A DNA stretch of 64,000 nt, taken from Maratus speciosus. Taxonomy: Eukaryota > Arthropoda > Arachnida > Araneae > Salticidae. Below are positions 1 through 12,189 of the stretch, piece by piece (the first letter of the stretch is position 1; the number at the start of each line of letters is the position of its first letter). The translations under genes and the position numbers were made by a program. The notes under the pieces are model-generated. The model was not told where the DNA came from, did not search any database, and saw only the letters and a program-made list of their open reading frames with translations. The stretch covers positions 189,871,556 to 189,935,555 of the forward strand of contig OZ010792.1 in the NCBI GenBank assembly GCA_963932465.1, in the 5' to 3' direction.

Positions 1-741
1 TCGATGGTACAATAATGAAAATGGTACAGACATCGCAATTATAGGGCCTCCTTCGGCGGATTTTTTTCAAGTTCTGGGAGCACCTACAGACCATAGCTTT
101 ACACATACACAAAAAATTTGGTTCAATTCTATCCATAATTTTATGCAGTTTTCGATCGTACAATAATAAAAATGGCACAGACATCGCTGTTACAGCGCCC
201 CCTTCCGGCAGATTTTTTTCAAATTCTGGGCGGACTTGCTCGCCATAGCCAGAAACATACCCAAAAAATTTAGTTCAATTATATGCATAACTTAGTACAC
301 TTTTCGATGGTACAATAATGAAAATCGTACAGACATCGCAATCATAGCGCCCCCTTCCGGCGGAATTTTTCCAAATTCAGGGAGGACCTTTGTGCCATGA
401 CCAAAAACAAACACAAAAAATTTGGTTCAATTCTATGCATAACTTCATACGCTTTTCGATGGTACAATATTCAAAATGGCACAAAAATCGCTATTACAGC
501 GCCTCCTTCCGGTGAATTTTTACGAAATTCGGGGAGGGCCTACTTGTTATAGCCAAAAACTTAAAATAAAAATTTGGTTCAATTCTATGCATAACTTTAT
601 ACACTTTTTGATGGTACAATGGCGAGAGACAGACGGACAGACGGGCATTTTCTATAAACATGTTTTTTGGGATCTCTGACCCCTAAAACGTGTAAATCCC
701 TCGAAAACTTTCTTCTACTGAAGATAGAAGAAAGTAAAAAA
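1..741 (-). mobile_element. Family A repeat (Helentron/DINE-like), cut by window edge
   Basis: Tandem units of about 150 bp, each with a GGTACAAT block, a CAGCGCCCCCTTCCGG block and a TTCTATGCATAACTT block, run from the window start. They end in a short GACAGACGGACAGACGG tract (GTCY read on the minus strand) and a hairpin-forming terminus, CTTTCTTCTACTGAAG then ATAGAAGAAAGT. The same parts in the same order occur in the copies at 4062-5937 and 9628-11160. The GTCY end is at about 741, so the element reads on the minus strand and its other end lies left of the window. Repeat identity is certain; assignment to Helentron-associated elements is inferred from architecture. Open frames inside are by-products of the repeat. 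Confidence 0.82.
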
Positions 742-2072
742 CTTTTCACGAATGTAGACAGTTATGCTGCTAATAACTACGATCATTAAACATTTTTAGA
801 AAATTTATAATATGCAATTCAATAAATATATCATACTGTCCCAAATTAAAATTTTTGTCCCATTCTTTCAAAAGGTCTTTTGAAATTATTAAAAAAATCA
901 GAAAGAATGAATCATTAAAGTAAAAAATAACTTTATAAAACAAAACATTATAAAACAAATAACTTTATAAAACTACTACATAACTTTATAAAACAAATTG
1001 CATGGTATCTTCGATTTAACTAAAAAACAATTACAATTAAATCTGAGATGGTATCTAAAAGTACTGTATAAGCTTACGAAGGTTAATTGTACCAATTACT
1101 CAAGTTTAACATTTTATAAGAAAGTTTGTTGATCCCATAAAATTTTCTTTTCTGTCAGCGGACATTCTGTCACTGTAAAAAAAATATGCGATTCTACAGA
1201 TGTAAAGTTACAGAAATATATATTCTTACTAAAGTTTTACTTATTCTCCGTACAAATAAAGATGTAAATCTACAATGTTAGAATCTACTAAAATTACAGT
1301 ATTCTTACTAGAATTTTATCTTATAACCCGGGTTGCAGTTACAAAAAAAGTTTTAGGCATCCCAGTTTATCAAAAAATTCTTCGTAATCTTACAGATTTT
1401 TTGATTTACGATGAAAAAGCGTATCTGTTACATGAATTTTTATTGTTGCCGTTTACTAAAAAGTTCTAGGAATCCCAGTTTCCGTGAAAAATTTTAGACT
1501 TTAGGATTTTTTTACAGTGATTATCCAGTGAAATAAGAAGACATAGTATTAACGCGAAATGGCCAATATGGGGTGTTTCAAAAAGATTAAAAGGTACTTG
1601 GAAATAGCTAGAAAATTTTATTTGCAAAAGTGTTATAAACAAGCCAGGAGTTATGATTATGTTGATTAAATAATTCAGGCATTAAATTTTTAAAATTAAA
1701 TGAAATTTTTTTTGCTGTTCCCTCAACTGACTTTCTCGAAGAGCGAAGATTATTGCACACTTGCTGTGCGCAATATGCACATACAAAGAGGTTGTGAGTG
1801 AGTTTTCGGAGAAATACATCCCATTCTTCAAGAAGTGATATCTTCAATAATGTTGCTAGAAAATACTAGAATTTAATTTTGAATACCATTATTTTTAGAC
1901 ACAAAAATTCGCCTTATTTTGTTGCCTAATTTTTTTAATTAAATGAGACGAATATTATTATACGAAGTTAGAGGTATTCAAAATTCGTGTATATCACTGA
2001 CAACTCTGTCTCCAAATATCAGAAAGCCATCTAGCTGAAATGCTTTGTTCTACTACTTTCCAATCGTCGAAT
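742..2072. other. A+T-rich spacer, no gene seen
   Basis: No coding signal is recognisable. At 910-1000 a short ATAACTTTATAAAAC word repeats several times. At 1270-1490 there is a weak internal duplication of a CTAAAAAGTT..GGCATCCCAGTTT block. The frames of 60-79 codons here have no recognisable family. Confidence 0.6.
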
Positions 2073-2140
2073 TATCGAAGCATCTTCAGTTGATTCATCG
2101 AAGCATCATTCATTCAAAATCAACTGAGGATACTTCGATA
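2073..2140. repeat. 68-nt hairpin with 23-bp stem
   Basis: The arm at 2073-2095 (TATCGAAGCATCTTCAGTT plus GATT) pairs with 2118-2140, with one A/C mismatch and one G-U wobble over 23 positions. The loop is about 22 nt and contains an extra ATCGAAGCATCATTC copy. Size and stem are in the range of an animal pre-miRNA, but a tiny MITE or chance foldback looks the same without expression or conservation data. Confidence 0.55.
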
Positions 2141-2799
2141 GAAGCTAAAACATTATTGTAATGTATTGCTTATTATGTGTAAAGTCATGAATATATATAT
2201 ATTTAATGTTAAGTCTGTAAAGTCTTATATATAACAAGCTCTAATATATTCTTTATAAAACAAACCTGTATATATTGCAGATAGTAAAGTTGTTTTTAAA
2301 TTATAAAATGCGTCTGATAATTGGTACGTAAACGGGAAAATTATAAAAACAGACATTACAATCTAAAATGTGGGTATCTACGTTTTTATATTTTCAATCT
2401 TGTTTTTTAGGCTAAATTATTGTAAATATTAAAAAAAAGTTTTCAGGTTTTTTTTAAAGAAATGTATAAACATATTCAGATTCTTATAAATGAAATAAAT
2501 CTGTACTGTAAAAAAGGAATGAAACCTTAAATTAAAAACGAATTATAAGTATACTGGAGTAAAATATTTAATCAACCATACATAAGTTTTCTGAAGACAA
2601 ATTGCATTATTTTTGTAAAAGTTCCAGCCGTACATACATGTTTTTATAAATCATGATTTTCATGATTTTCATGATTGAAATTTATATGGAGAAGTGCTTC
2701 TACTACCAAGAAGAAAAATCAAATTATGATTTAAACAACATATCCTTTTCTAAATTTCTTTTTATCGCTTCCAGTGGCTTTCTTTCTCTTTGCTTTTTA

Positions 2800-2994
2800 A
2801 TGAAAATATATGAAATGTAAAACAGAAGAAAAGTTTTTGCTATCTGAAATTTCATAATTATTATTTGTCTTAAAATAAAAGACAAATTAATTATCCTCCA
2901 ATTCGCATAACAGAAAAGAAAACCACTCAAAACTATTTGGAAATACCAATGTTGGCTTTATCATATTTCTTTCATTAAAAAGTTCTAACCGAAT

Positions 2995-3038
<44 letters not shown>

Positions 3039-3230
3039 CGTTTATTTTCATTAGCTCTGGGCTCTTTTTGATTAAAGAGATGCAAACATATAAGTTTAAT
3101 AAGAACGTTGTAAAGATTGTTGCCGAAAAAGGAGTTTTCTTAATAATAAATCAGCAGCTGTTAATAAACAGAAATTTAAACACATATCAAATTCCGTTTG
3201 AAAATTTATCGTCTTTTAAATTTTAATTAA
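2800..3230 (+). repeat. Dispersed repeat, copy 1 (partner at 33900-34200)
   Basis: Blocks match the 33.9-kb region in order and orientation: ATGAAATGTAAAA, a diverged ATTATGATTTG-like stretch, ATTTGGAAAT..ATGT(T/A)GGCTTTAT, CTTTCATTAA, CTCTTTTT..ATTAAAGA, and AAGAACGTTG. Identity is moderate with indels, so this is an old family. Both copies contain a long homopolymer, here poly-T at 2996-3036, in the partner poly-A at about 34014-34040. No coding function is seen; the 77-codon frame here begins in the poly-T. Confidence 0.55.
2996..3036. repeat. Poly-T tract, 41 nt
   Basis: Uninterrupted run of 41 T. It produces a spurious poly-phenylalanine start in one frame. Confidence 0.95.
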
Positions 3231-4061
3231 ATGAATCAAATCACATTACAGTTTTTAGATGGAAACATAGTTCCCTTTTCATTAATAACATTAAATGTTT
3301 AAAGGATACGTCAGGTGACTTTTTAAACTACAAAGACTATTATATGTTAATTCATATACTATGCTATAAGGCATTATTATTATTGTGGAGAGCAGCATCA
3401 ATACAGACCCTTCGTTATATGTTATTTATGGTTATTAAAAGGACACACAATTTTTCTTAAAAAAATCCTTCTACATTGTCTGCACGAATTTACATTATAA
3501 ACAACCATTAACAAGTAAAAATTAAATTTAAAAAATCAAAAAACCTGACTGCGTAAAAAGCGAAATCAATAATTTTTCTCATCAAAGTGAAACTATTTTT
3601 TATATTACTTAAGTATTTTTTTATTTACTTGTATTGATGACTTTTAAGTTGTCTTTAATTGTTAGTTCCTATCTATAAACACCGTTTTGATGAGGCCAAT
3701 AGATGTCTTTGAAGGTTAGAGTTGCAGTAATGCTAGAGATCCTACCTACACAACTTCCAGGTTTTGTAATATTTAAACGAAGCTTCTGACTGTAAAATAG
3801 TCAATGAAACATCGTCTTCCTTTTGAACGACCTATCCAATGATATACCACTCAATAGGGTGCGTAAATTTTTTCGTCTCTACCGCCATTTTGAATTTATA
3901 AAAACAAAACCTAGCCTATAACCATTGGACGGTTAAGACGAATCAATGGAGACCTCATTCATTAAAATCCATCCAGCCGTTGGGATGTTTGGAGAGTATA
4001 AAGAAATCCACGTACCCAGATACGCGTGAAACCCATAACCCTTCTTGGCATGTATATATCT
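3231..4061. other. A+T-rich spacer with unclassified repeat-like segment
   Basis: No gene seen. The segment at about 3850-4040 (GTGCGTAAATTTTTTCG ... ACCATTGGACGGTTAAGACG ... GATACGCGTGAAACCC) is less A+T-rich than its surroundings and reads like the tail of an older non-LTR element. I cannot assign a family from this window because it has no second copy here. Confidence 0.4.
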
Positions 4062-5937
4062 AACTAGTTGGATGTGCCAATCCCAAAACTTTCTTCTATC
4101 TTATACATCTTAATTTTTCAAAACCTAGTTACACATGTTAATACTTCAATATTATTAGTTCAATACTATACCAACTTTGATTTTCATCTTAAATTTCTGC
4201 TCAAGTCAATTAAACGGACTAAAAACGAGTTAATCTATATCATGATTTTTGTTAAAATTATTAATTTTTCCTTATTCTGTCGTTATCAGCTGTTTGCGAA
4301 TAGCCGGCATAGCAGGAAGCGAGATCCCGCCGCTGCATGAGCCGCCGATGCACAATAGAACTACGAAAAATCAAGAAAAGTATACAAAAATTGCTAGCAC
4401 GGAGCCCCTTTACCGCGCAATATTTCCAAATTCAAGGAGAACCTGTTAGCCAAAGCCAAAAAAAAGCACACACATTTTGGTTCAATTGTATGCATAATTT
4501 TATACGCTGTTCGATGGTACAATAATGAAAATGGCACAGAGATCGGAATTATAGCGCCCCCTTCTTTCGGAATTTTTTCAAGTTCAGGGAGGACTTGTTT
4601 GCCATAGCCAGAAACATGCACAAAAAATTTGGTTCAATTATATGGATAACTTCATACACTTTTCGATGGTACAATAATGAAAATGGTACAGACATCGCAA
4701 TTATAGGGCCTCCTTCCGGCAGAATTTTTCCAAATTCAGGGAGGACCTTCGTGACATGACCAAAAATAAACACATAAAATTTGGTTCAATTCTATGCATA
4801 ACTTCATACACTTTTCGGCGGTACAATATTCAAAATGGCACAAAAATTGTACAAAAATCGCTATTACAGCGCCCTCTACGAGCGATTTTTTTACAAATTA
4901 AGGAAGGACCTCCTTGCCATAGCCAAGAACTTAAATTTTTTTTTTGGTTCAATTCTATGCATAACTTCATACACTTTTCGATGGTGCAATATTCAAAATC
5001 GCACAAAAATCGCTATTGCAGTGCCCCCTAACGGCGAATTTTTTGCAAATTCATGGAGGACCTGCTTGCCATATCCAAAAACTTAAAATAAAAATTTGGT
5101 TTAATTCTATGCATAACTTCATACACTTTTGGACGGTACAATATTCAAAATCGCACAAAAATCGCTATTACAGCGCCCCCTACCGGCGATTTCTTTTCCA
5201 AATTCAGGGAGGACCTGCTTGCCATAGCCAAAAACTTAAAATAAAAATTTGGTTTAATTCTATGCATAACTTCATACACTTTTGGACGGTACAATATTCA
5301 AATTCGCACAAAAATCGCTATTACAGCGCCCCCTACCGGCGATTTTTTCCAAATTCAGGGAGGACCTGCTTGCCATAGCCAAAAACTTAAAATAAATATT
5401 TGGTTCAATTCTATGCATAACTTCATACACTTTTCGATGGTACAATATTCAAAATCGCACAAAAAAAACGCATTTACAGCGCCCCCTACCGGCGAATTTT
5501 TTGCAAATTCAGGGAGGACCTGCTTGTTATATCTAAAAACTTAAACTAAAAATTTGGTTCAATTCTATGCATAACTCCATACACTTTTGGATGGTACAAT
5601 ATTCAAAATCGCACAAAAATTGTTATATCAGCGTCCCCTACCGGCGAATTTTTTCCAAATTCCGGGAGGACCTGCTTGCCATAGCCAAAAACTTATAATA
5701 AAATTTTGGTTTAATCCTATACATAACTTCATACGCTTTTTGATGGTACAATGGCGACAGACAGACGGACAGACGGACAGACGGACACACAGACAGACAG
5801 ACATTTTCTATAAACATGTTTTTTGGAATCTCTGACCCCTAAAACATGCAAATCTGTCGAAAACCGGAAGTCGAAAAAATTTTCGATTACAATACTTTCT
5901 TTTATTGAAGATAGAAGAAAGTAAAAAAATATATGTA
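4062..5937 (-). mobile_element. Family A repeat (Helentron/DINE-like), complete copy
   Basis: Both ends are visible. The left end begins CTAGTTGGATGTGCCAATCC followed by AAAACTTTCTTCTATCTT; the right end is a GTCY-type tract (GACAGACGGACAGACGG, 5757-5800) followed by the hairpin ACTTTCTTTTATTGAAG / ATAGAAGAAAGT. ACTTTCTTCTATCTT and its inverse therefore sit near opposite ends as subterminal inverted repeats. The middle is a tandem array; successive GGTACAATATTC blocks start near 4821, 4984, 5136, 5289, 5440 and 5594, a period of about 152 bp. A unique segment at about 4250-4400 is shared with the 9628-11160 copy. DINE-1/mini-me elements have this plan: subterminal inverted repeats, GTCY microsatellite, roughly 150-bp core repeats. 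No protein is encoded. Confidence 0.82.
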
Positions 5938-5942
5938 GTTAC

Positions 5943-5946
<4 letters not shown>

Positions 5947-5997
<51 letters not shown>
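5947..5997. repeat. Poly-A tract, 51 nt
   Basis: Uninterrupted A run between the end of the family A element and the hAT element. It could mark the 3' tail of a retroelement, but no retroelement body is recognisable beside it. Confidence 0.95.
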
Positions 5998-5998
<1 letters not shown>

Positions 5999-6019
5999 AT
6001 ACTGTCTGACACTTTAAAG

Positions 6020-8366
6020 TAGGGGTGCACAACCTTTCTAAGAGAAGGGCCACTTACAAAAATGTTTGGGTTGTCGAGGGCCACATCAGTAACACAGAGA
6101 AAATTCTATATCTGGGAGGTAGGGGTAGGGTAATAAGTCTTTATTCTTGACGAATAATTATTTTTTGTCTATAATAAAAATAAACAAACGGAAATAAATA
6201 ATTGTGTGAAGGAATGCAGGGCTTCTTCGAATCTGTATGAATAACCATTCAACACTTTATGAAAACTAACGGTTCCTTATTGACAAATGGTAACTTGAAG
6301 AAAAAAAATTACAGAAAATTTCTAAATAACTGAACGTTATTTAAAATTATATAAAAAAAATTATTGAAGAATAACTTCATTTAAAATAAAAGGAAACTTA
6401 TTTTTGAAATAACAAGGTATGATGGACTAATTATGCTATTTTTTCTGCGAATTATTAACAAAACTCGTTTTTTTTTCTTTTGTCAATCAAGTGCAACTGA
6501 TTGACGAAATTCGCGATTTTTTATCAACGACCGATTGACAGATTTCGCGGTGATTTTCCATTGGCAATTGGCAAAATTTGCAATCTTTTCAAACAACTAA
6601 TTTGCGATACTTGCGACAAATTGACGCAGTTCGCGATTTTTTTCAGTGATAACTATTCAAATTTCGCGATTTTTTTTCCATAACGGATCAACGAAAATAG
6701 CGATTTCTTCCGCCCCCTATCGAATTATTTCGCGACCTTTTTGTTCTGCGATCGATCTTCGAGATTTGTTTGAAAAAGTTTTTTCCATGAACGATTGACA
6801 AAATTCGCAATTTTTTTTTCATGTGAGATTGGCGAATTTTGCGATATTTTACGTGACAGATTGACAATATTTGCATTTTTTTCCAATGACCAATCGACGA
6901 AACGGGATTTTTTCCTGCTATACATTGAAGTAATTTGTGATTTCTTTCGCGCAATAAATTGGCGAAAATTGCGATTTCTTTTACGCGCACAATCGATGAA
7001 ATTTGAGATTTTTTTCCTGCGACCAATGGATTTCTATTTCATGATATTTTTTGGGACCGACCCACAAATTTTGTAATTTTTTCCATGAGCTATTCACGAA
7101 ATTCGCGAATTTTTGGGAAAATTCACGATTTTTTTTCACGAGCGATTGACAAATTTCGCAATATTTTTGCGACCAATTGACAAAATTTGTAATTGTTTCT
7201 ATAAATTGTCAAAATTCGTGATTTTTTTCCGCGACAGATTGACAAAATCACGATTTTTCCCCAGTGGAACAAGGAAATTCGCAATTTTTGTACCTCATCG
7301 ATAAAATTCGTGATTTTACTGTGCCCGATTAACAAAATTCGTGATTGTTAACTGACTCTGATGAAATTTGTAATTTTTCCCGCGGCGAATTGACGAAATT
7401 TGATATTTTTTCCCGAAATAAGCTGGCGAAACTCGCGATTTTTCCATAGCCGACCAAGAAAATTTGCAATTTTTCCGCAACTCCTCGAAAAAATTCGCGA
7501 ATTTTCCACATCCGATCAACGGCATTCGCGATTCTTAACTGACTCTGAAAAAATTTGTAATTTTTACACGACCAATCGATGAAATTCCATATTTTTTTTC
7601 TCGCGATAAACTTACGAAATTTAAGATTTTTTCGCAGACGGTCAACAAAATTGGCAATTTTTTCCTTTCCTCATCGACAAAATTGTCGATTTTTCTGAGA
7701 CCAATTAAAGAAATTTGAGAGTTTTCCGCGCCCGATAAACGAAATTTGTGATTCTTAACTGACTCTGACGAAATTTGTAATTTTTCCCGCTGCAAATTGA
7801 CAAAATTCCGATTTTTTCTCACGATCAACTAACGAAACTCTCGATTTTTCAGAAACCGATCAAGGATTACATAAATGACAAAATTCGCGATTTTTAACGC
7901 GTCTGATCAACGAAATTCACGATTTTTAACTGACTCTGACGAAATTTGCAATTTTTTAAGCGGCAAATTATCGAAATTCGCGATTTTTTTCTCGCGATAA
8001 ACTGGCAAAACTCGAGATTTATCCCCAGCGGATCAGTGAAATTTGAGATTTTTTTGCGACTCATCGATAAATTTCGCGATTTTTCCAAACTCGATCAACG
8101 AAATTTGCGATTCTTAATTGACTCTGATGAAATTTGTAACTTCTTCCCGGGGCAAGTTGACGAAATTTGCAATTTCTTCCCGGGGCAAGTTGACGAAATT
8201 TGCGATTTTTCCTGCGACATATAAACAAAAAATTGCAATTTTTCCAGTTATAAATTGACGAAATTGTGTAAAAGAAAGAAGAAATTATATAAATTGTGAT
8301 AGCGGGCCACAAGTTAACCTATGGCGGGCCACTTTTGGCCCGCGGGCCACAGGTTGTGCATCCCTA
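6020..8366. mobile_element. Non-autonomous hAT-superfamily element
   Basis: Terminal inverted repeats TAGGGGTGCACAACCT (6020-6035) and AGGTTGTGCATCCCTA (8351-8366) differ at one position. They are flanked by a perfect 8-bp duplication, CTTTAAAG, at 6012-6019 and 8367-8374. An 8-bp duplication with TAGGGGTG-type termini and subterminal GGGCCAC clusters (6047, 6080, 8303, 8327, 8345) is diagnostic of hAT. No transposase is present; nearly the whole 2.3-kb interior is a minisatellite, so it must have been mobilised in trans. Confidence 0.9.
6480..8280. repeat. 33-bp minisatellite with ~187-bp higher-order period inside hAT
   Basis: Diverged monomers of about 30-35 bp follow the pattern GACGAAATTCGCGATTTTT plus a variable 14 bp. 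A distinctive monomer containing GACTCTG recurs at about 7354, 7541, 7761, 7933 and 8119, giving spacings of roughly 187, 220, 172 and 186 bp, i.e. a higher-order unit of about six monomers in the right half. A local exact doubling of CTTCCCGGGGCAAGTTGACG is seen at 8143-8190. Frames across it encode lysine/isoleucine/asparagine-rich repetitive peptides that are artefacts. Confidence 0.85.
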
Positions 8367-8380
8367 CTTTAAAGGTATAT

Positions 8381-8559
8381 TACATAACAATACCATACAA
8401 TTTCTTTAATGTTTCTTATCTTGACATCCATAATCTGCATTTCATATCATTCTGTGTCTTTATATTCTTGAAAAATCATATATTTTCGAAAGACTCAGTA
8501 TGATGTGAAATGCAGATTACGGATGTCAAGATAATAACCGCTAAAGAAGTTGTAATGTA
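8381..8559. repeat. Imperfect inverted repeat
   Basis: TATCTTGACATCCATAATC..GCATTTCATATCAT at about 8418-8451 is repeated inverted at about 8501-8534, and pairing continues outward (TACAATTTCTTTAA against CTAAAGAAGTTGTA) to TACATAACA / GTTGTAATGTA at the edges. Arms are about 65-70 bp around a loop of about 50 bp. It looks like a short foldback MITE. Confidence 0.7.
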
Positions 8560-9215
8560 CAGTAGAACTCCAATTATCCGAACTCGGGCTATCCGAATCC
8601 AAACAAAGCACCAATGTTCAGATTTTCATAAAGCCCAATAATATAAGTAATAATACGTAATTAAATTAATTTTATTTGCAGTAAGTATTTATTAATTTTG
8701 AAAGAATAATTAATTAATTTTAAACAAAAAATAATTAATCCTGTTTGTTAATGACATTAGATGTCAAATTTCGAAATTTCTTTCCGAGTTTGCGGGGTAT
8801 CACCTTCGTTTTTGGGTTCGGGAATGTTTACCGGATATAGAAAACAGCCGCTTATTAAAATCAATTTGGCTCAGAACGAATATGATTTTATTAAGCGGCG
8901 GTCACTCTATTACAAAAAGCAGATTTTGCTGTTGGTAAACTATCTAAAATACGAAGACTATGATGATATTTTTTTATTCGGTGCAGAATTTGTACCTTTA
9001 TAATTTTTCAGAGGCTATTTAACCAAACTTACGAAGTTTTCAATGTGTTCTCTGCAACCTTATCCTATGTCTAATTTTCAGTGTTTAAATCCTGCATATG
9101 AGAAGTACGCTTTCTTAAGTTCATATTAGCTTGTACTCAACTTGCATGCACTGAAATGATACTTTGAAAACAGGATCTCCTAGAACATTCAGAAAAATAT
9201 GTTTTATATATGTTA
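8560..9215. other. Pogo/Tigger-like single terminus plus unassigned DNA
   Basis: After TA at 8558-8559 the sequence CAGTAGAACTCCAATTATCC, then GAAC, has the form of pogo/Tigger/jerky-type terminal repeats (CAGTxxAACCTCxATTATCCG). No matching inverted end is found in the window, so this is a one-ended remnant or a coincidence. The rest contains an 80-codon frame at 8761-9003 (+) of unrecognised sequence with no neighbour that explains it; I do not call it a gene. Confidence 0.45.
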
Positions 9216-9627
9216 CCGGCCAAACACGATTTTAGGCCAAACTAGTTTATCCTAACGCGCATCGCATAAACTAGTTTTTCCTAGGCCAAACTGTTTTGGC
9301 CTAACGCTCATAGGATAAACTAGTTTAGCCTGCTGTCAATTGGTCTGAACTAGTTCATTCTAGGCCAATTCAATTTGGCGTGCTTTTATTGATCCCAAAG
9401 ACCACTTCAGCGCCAATCTTCTACTTTATCCCAGGGAATTCAATTTGACGTGCTTTAGTTGATGCCAACCAATGTTGAGCACGCTCATAAAAAAAACGCA
9501 TTAATTGAAACTCAAATTCAATTTCTCAAAAATGAGTGAAGTTCAACCTCAAATTCAAAATTTATCAAACGAATCCGTTCAACTCAAAAATATCTGTGGA
9601 AGTGAGAAAAATTCACTAAAAATTCGG

Positions 9628-11160
9628 TTTTACTTTCTTCTATCTTCAATAGAAGAAAGTATTGTAATCGAAATTTTTTTCGACATCCGGGTTTCGACGG
9701 ATTTACATGTTTTAGGGGTCAGAGATTCCAAAAAACATGTTTATAGAAAATGTCTGTCTGTCTGTGTGTCCGTCTGTCCGTCTGTCTGTCGCCATTGTAC
9801 CATCAAAAAGTGTATGAAGTTATGCATAGAATTAAACCAAAATTTTATTTTAAGTTTTTGGCTATGGCAAGCAGGTCCTCCTGGAATTTGGAAAAAATTT
9901 GCCGGTAGGGGGCGCTGATATAGCAAGTTTTGTGCGATTTTGAATATTGTACCATCCAAAAGTGTATGGAGTTATGCATGGAATTGAACCAATTTTTTAT
10001 TTTAAGTTTTTGGATATGGCAAGCAGGTCCTCCCTGAATTTGGAAAAAATTCGCCGGTAGGGGGCGCTGTAATAGCGATTTTTGTGCGATTTTGAATGTT
10101 GTACCGTCCAAAAGTGTATGAAGTTATGCATAGAATTAAACCAAATTTTTATTTTAAGTTTTTGGATATGGCAAGCAGGTCCTCCCTGAACTTGCAAACA
10201 ATTCGCCGTTAGGGGGCGCTGTAATAGTGATTTTTGAGCGATTTTGAATATTATACCGTCGAAAAGTGTATGAAGTTATGCATGGAATTGAACCAAAAAT
10301 TTTTTTTAAGTTCTTGGCTATGGAAAGGAGGTCCTCCCTTAATTTGTAAAAAAATCGGTCGTAGAGGGCGCTGTAATAGCGACTTTTGTGCCACTTTTGC
10401 GCCATTTTGAATATTGTACCGTCGAAAAGTGTATGAAGTTATGCATAGAATTGAACCAAACTTTATGTGTTTGTTTTTGGTTATGTCACGAAGGTCCTCC
10501 CTGAATTTGGAAAAATTCTGCCGGTAGGGGGCACTATAATTGCGATGTCTGTACCATTTTCATTATTGTACCATCGAAAAGTGTATGAAGTTATCCATAT
10601 AATTGAACCCAAATTTTTTGTGCATGTTTCTGGCTATGGCAAACAAGTCCTCCCTGAACTTGAAAAAATTCCGCCAGAAGGGGGCGCTATAATTCCGATC
10701 TCTGTGCCATTTTCATTATTGTACCATCGAACAACGTATAAAATTATGCATACAATTGAACCAAAATTTTTGTGCTTGTTTATGGCTTTGGCCAACAGGT
10801 CCTTGCGCGGTAAAGGGGCTCTGTGCTAGCGATTTTTGTATGCTTTTCTTGATTTTTCGTAGTTCTATTGTGCATCGGCGGCTCATGCAGCGGCGGGAAC
10901 TCGCTACCTGCTAAGCCGGCTATTCGCAAACAGCTGATAACAACAAAATAAGGAAAAATTAATAATTTTAACAAACATCATGATATAAATTAACTCGTTT
11001 TTAGTCCGTTTAATTGACTTGAGCAGAAATTTAAGATGAAAATCAAAGTTATTATAGTATTGAACTAATAATATTGAAGTATTAACATGTGTAACAAGGT
11101 TTTGAAATATTAAGATGCATAAGATAGAAGAAAGTTTTGGGATTGGCACATCCAACTAGT
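9628..11160 (+). mobile_element. Family A repeat (Helentron/DINE-like), complete copy
   Basis: Starts TTTACTTTCTTCTATCTTC with the hairpin partner ATAGAAGAAAGT, continues with GTCTGTCTGTCTGTGTGTCC (about 9750-9792), then six to seven units of about 150 bp, a unique segment with GCGGCTCATGCAGCGGCGG, and ends AAGATAGAAGAAAGTTTTGG, ATTGGCACATCCAACTAGT. It is inverted relative to the 4062 copy and has fewer units. The end contains the small foldback GGAT-tggcac-ATCC a few bases before CTAGT, as expected for the 3' end of a Helitron-like element. Confidence 0.84.
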
Positions 11161-12134
11161 TTTATTTTTATTTTTTAAATATAATAGAAGTTTAGCGTCC
11201 AAATTTACAAAATTTTGTGAGCTAGTCTATATATTATTCAATGTAAGACTTTCTACGGGCCCGCCCAATTTTCGTTCCCGACACTCGATCCGGGCTTGGT
11301 TTAGGGATTACTTTTTTCGAGAGATTCGTACCGGGACCGGACCGGAACTCAATTTTTTTTCGGCTTAAATCGGGATTGGACTGCATTCTTCTTGAGGTCT
11401 GCACAAGCAGAAAATTTCAGTCCAATTTCCAATCCATTTCATATTAACCCCTTAATTCTCGCTCCCGTTAATATCACGGGTTGAGGTGTCGTTCGTTTTT
11501 TCTCACGCCCGTCATATTTCCGGGCAGGAGATTTATAGCTGGAATAAACTTCTGAAACCAGAAAAATTTAACTGGCATTTCGGTGTGAAGTCTTTGAATA
11601 GTAGTGTTTGGTTTTAGTTTTTGGCGCTGATTGTGATGTTGGACTTTGTATTGGATGTTTCGAAATATATCGCACTCAAAAAAATTATTAATAATCAAAA
11701 TTTAGTTTATATTATATTATTTCAAGTATTGTTTGTAAAAATTTGTTTGATGATTATAAATAAAGATCAAAGATGTGAAAAATAAAGGTCTTATTCGCTT
11801 TAATTTGTATGATGTAAAACAAACATTAAAACACAGAATTCTTGCATGATGGCTTTTCCACAAACGTGAATTTGTTCTATAACATCTTTTTTTTTCGCCT
11901 TAAAAAACTATTTGCATATTTTATATGGAAACCCTATAATTATTCAATTTCTGCTATAAAAAAATATGTACTTTTTTGATGGTTTTTCCAAATATCAAGC
12001 GACCGTTAGGGGGTTAAAGTCATTTGGACCGGCAGGATCAATGGTCCGTTCAGTAAAAATATCAGTAGCATTTGACCCGAGCCAACTTTTTTTTTATGCA
12101 CGTATTTTTAAATCGTTATTTTTTTTCAATTAAA

Positions 12135-12183
<49 letters not shown>

Positions 12184-12189
12184 TTTTTT
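11161..12189. other. Interior of the long-TIR element, no gene seen
   Basis: A+T-rich apart from a G+C-richer patch at 11255-11400 (GGGACCGGACCGGAACTC). A (TA)n tract followed by a T run occupies about 12139-12190, directly against the family B insertion. Frames present are short and unrecognised. Confidence 0.5.

Noticed and set aside
2993..3226. 77-codon frame starting with a run of phenylalanine, looking like a signal peptide
   Set aside because: Created by the 41-nt poly-T tract.
4249..5835. Frames of 60-120 codons in family A arrays with repeated FWFNSMHNFIHF-type peptides
   Set aside because: Repetition of one 150-bp DNA unit explains them; the same peptides appear wherever the array occurs and no start or family is recognisable.
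5808..6084. Minus-strand frames with poly-phenylalanine resembling membrane segments
   Set aside because: Created by the 51-nt poly-A tract read in reverse.
6480..8312. Many 60-112-codon frames on both strands inside the hAT element, encoding basic repetitive peptides
   Set aside because: They follow the 33-bp period (a multiple of three keeps frames open) and have no start context or family; artefacts of the minisatellite.
8560..8610. Start of a second Tigger/pogo element
   Set aside because: The CAGTxGAACTCC start is suggestive but no inverted partner or transposase remnant is found; kept only as a note.
11255..11400. G+C-rich patch GGGACCGGACCGGAACTC considered as a promoter or CpG island
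   Set aside because: Short, no associated frame or transcript signal; looks like a fragment of an unidentified repeat.
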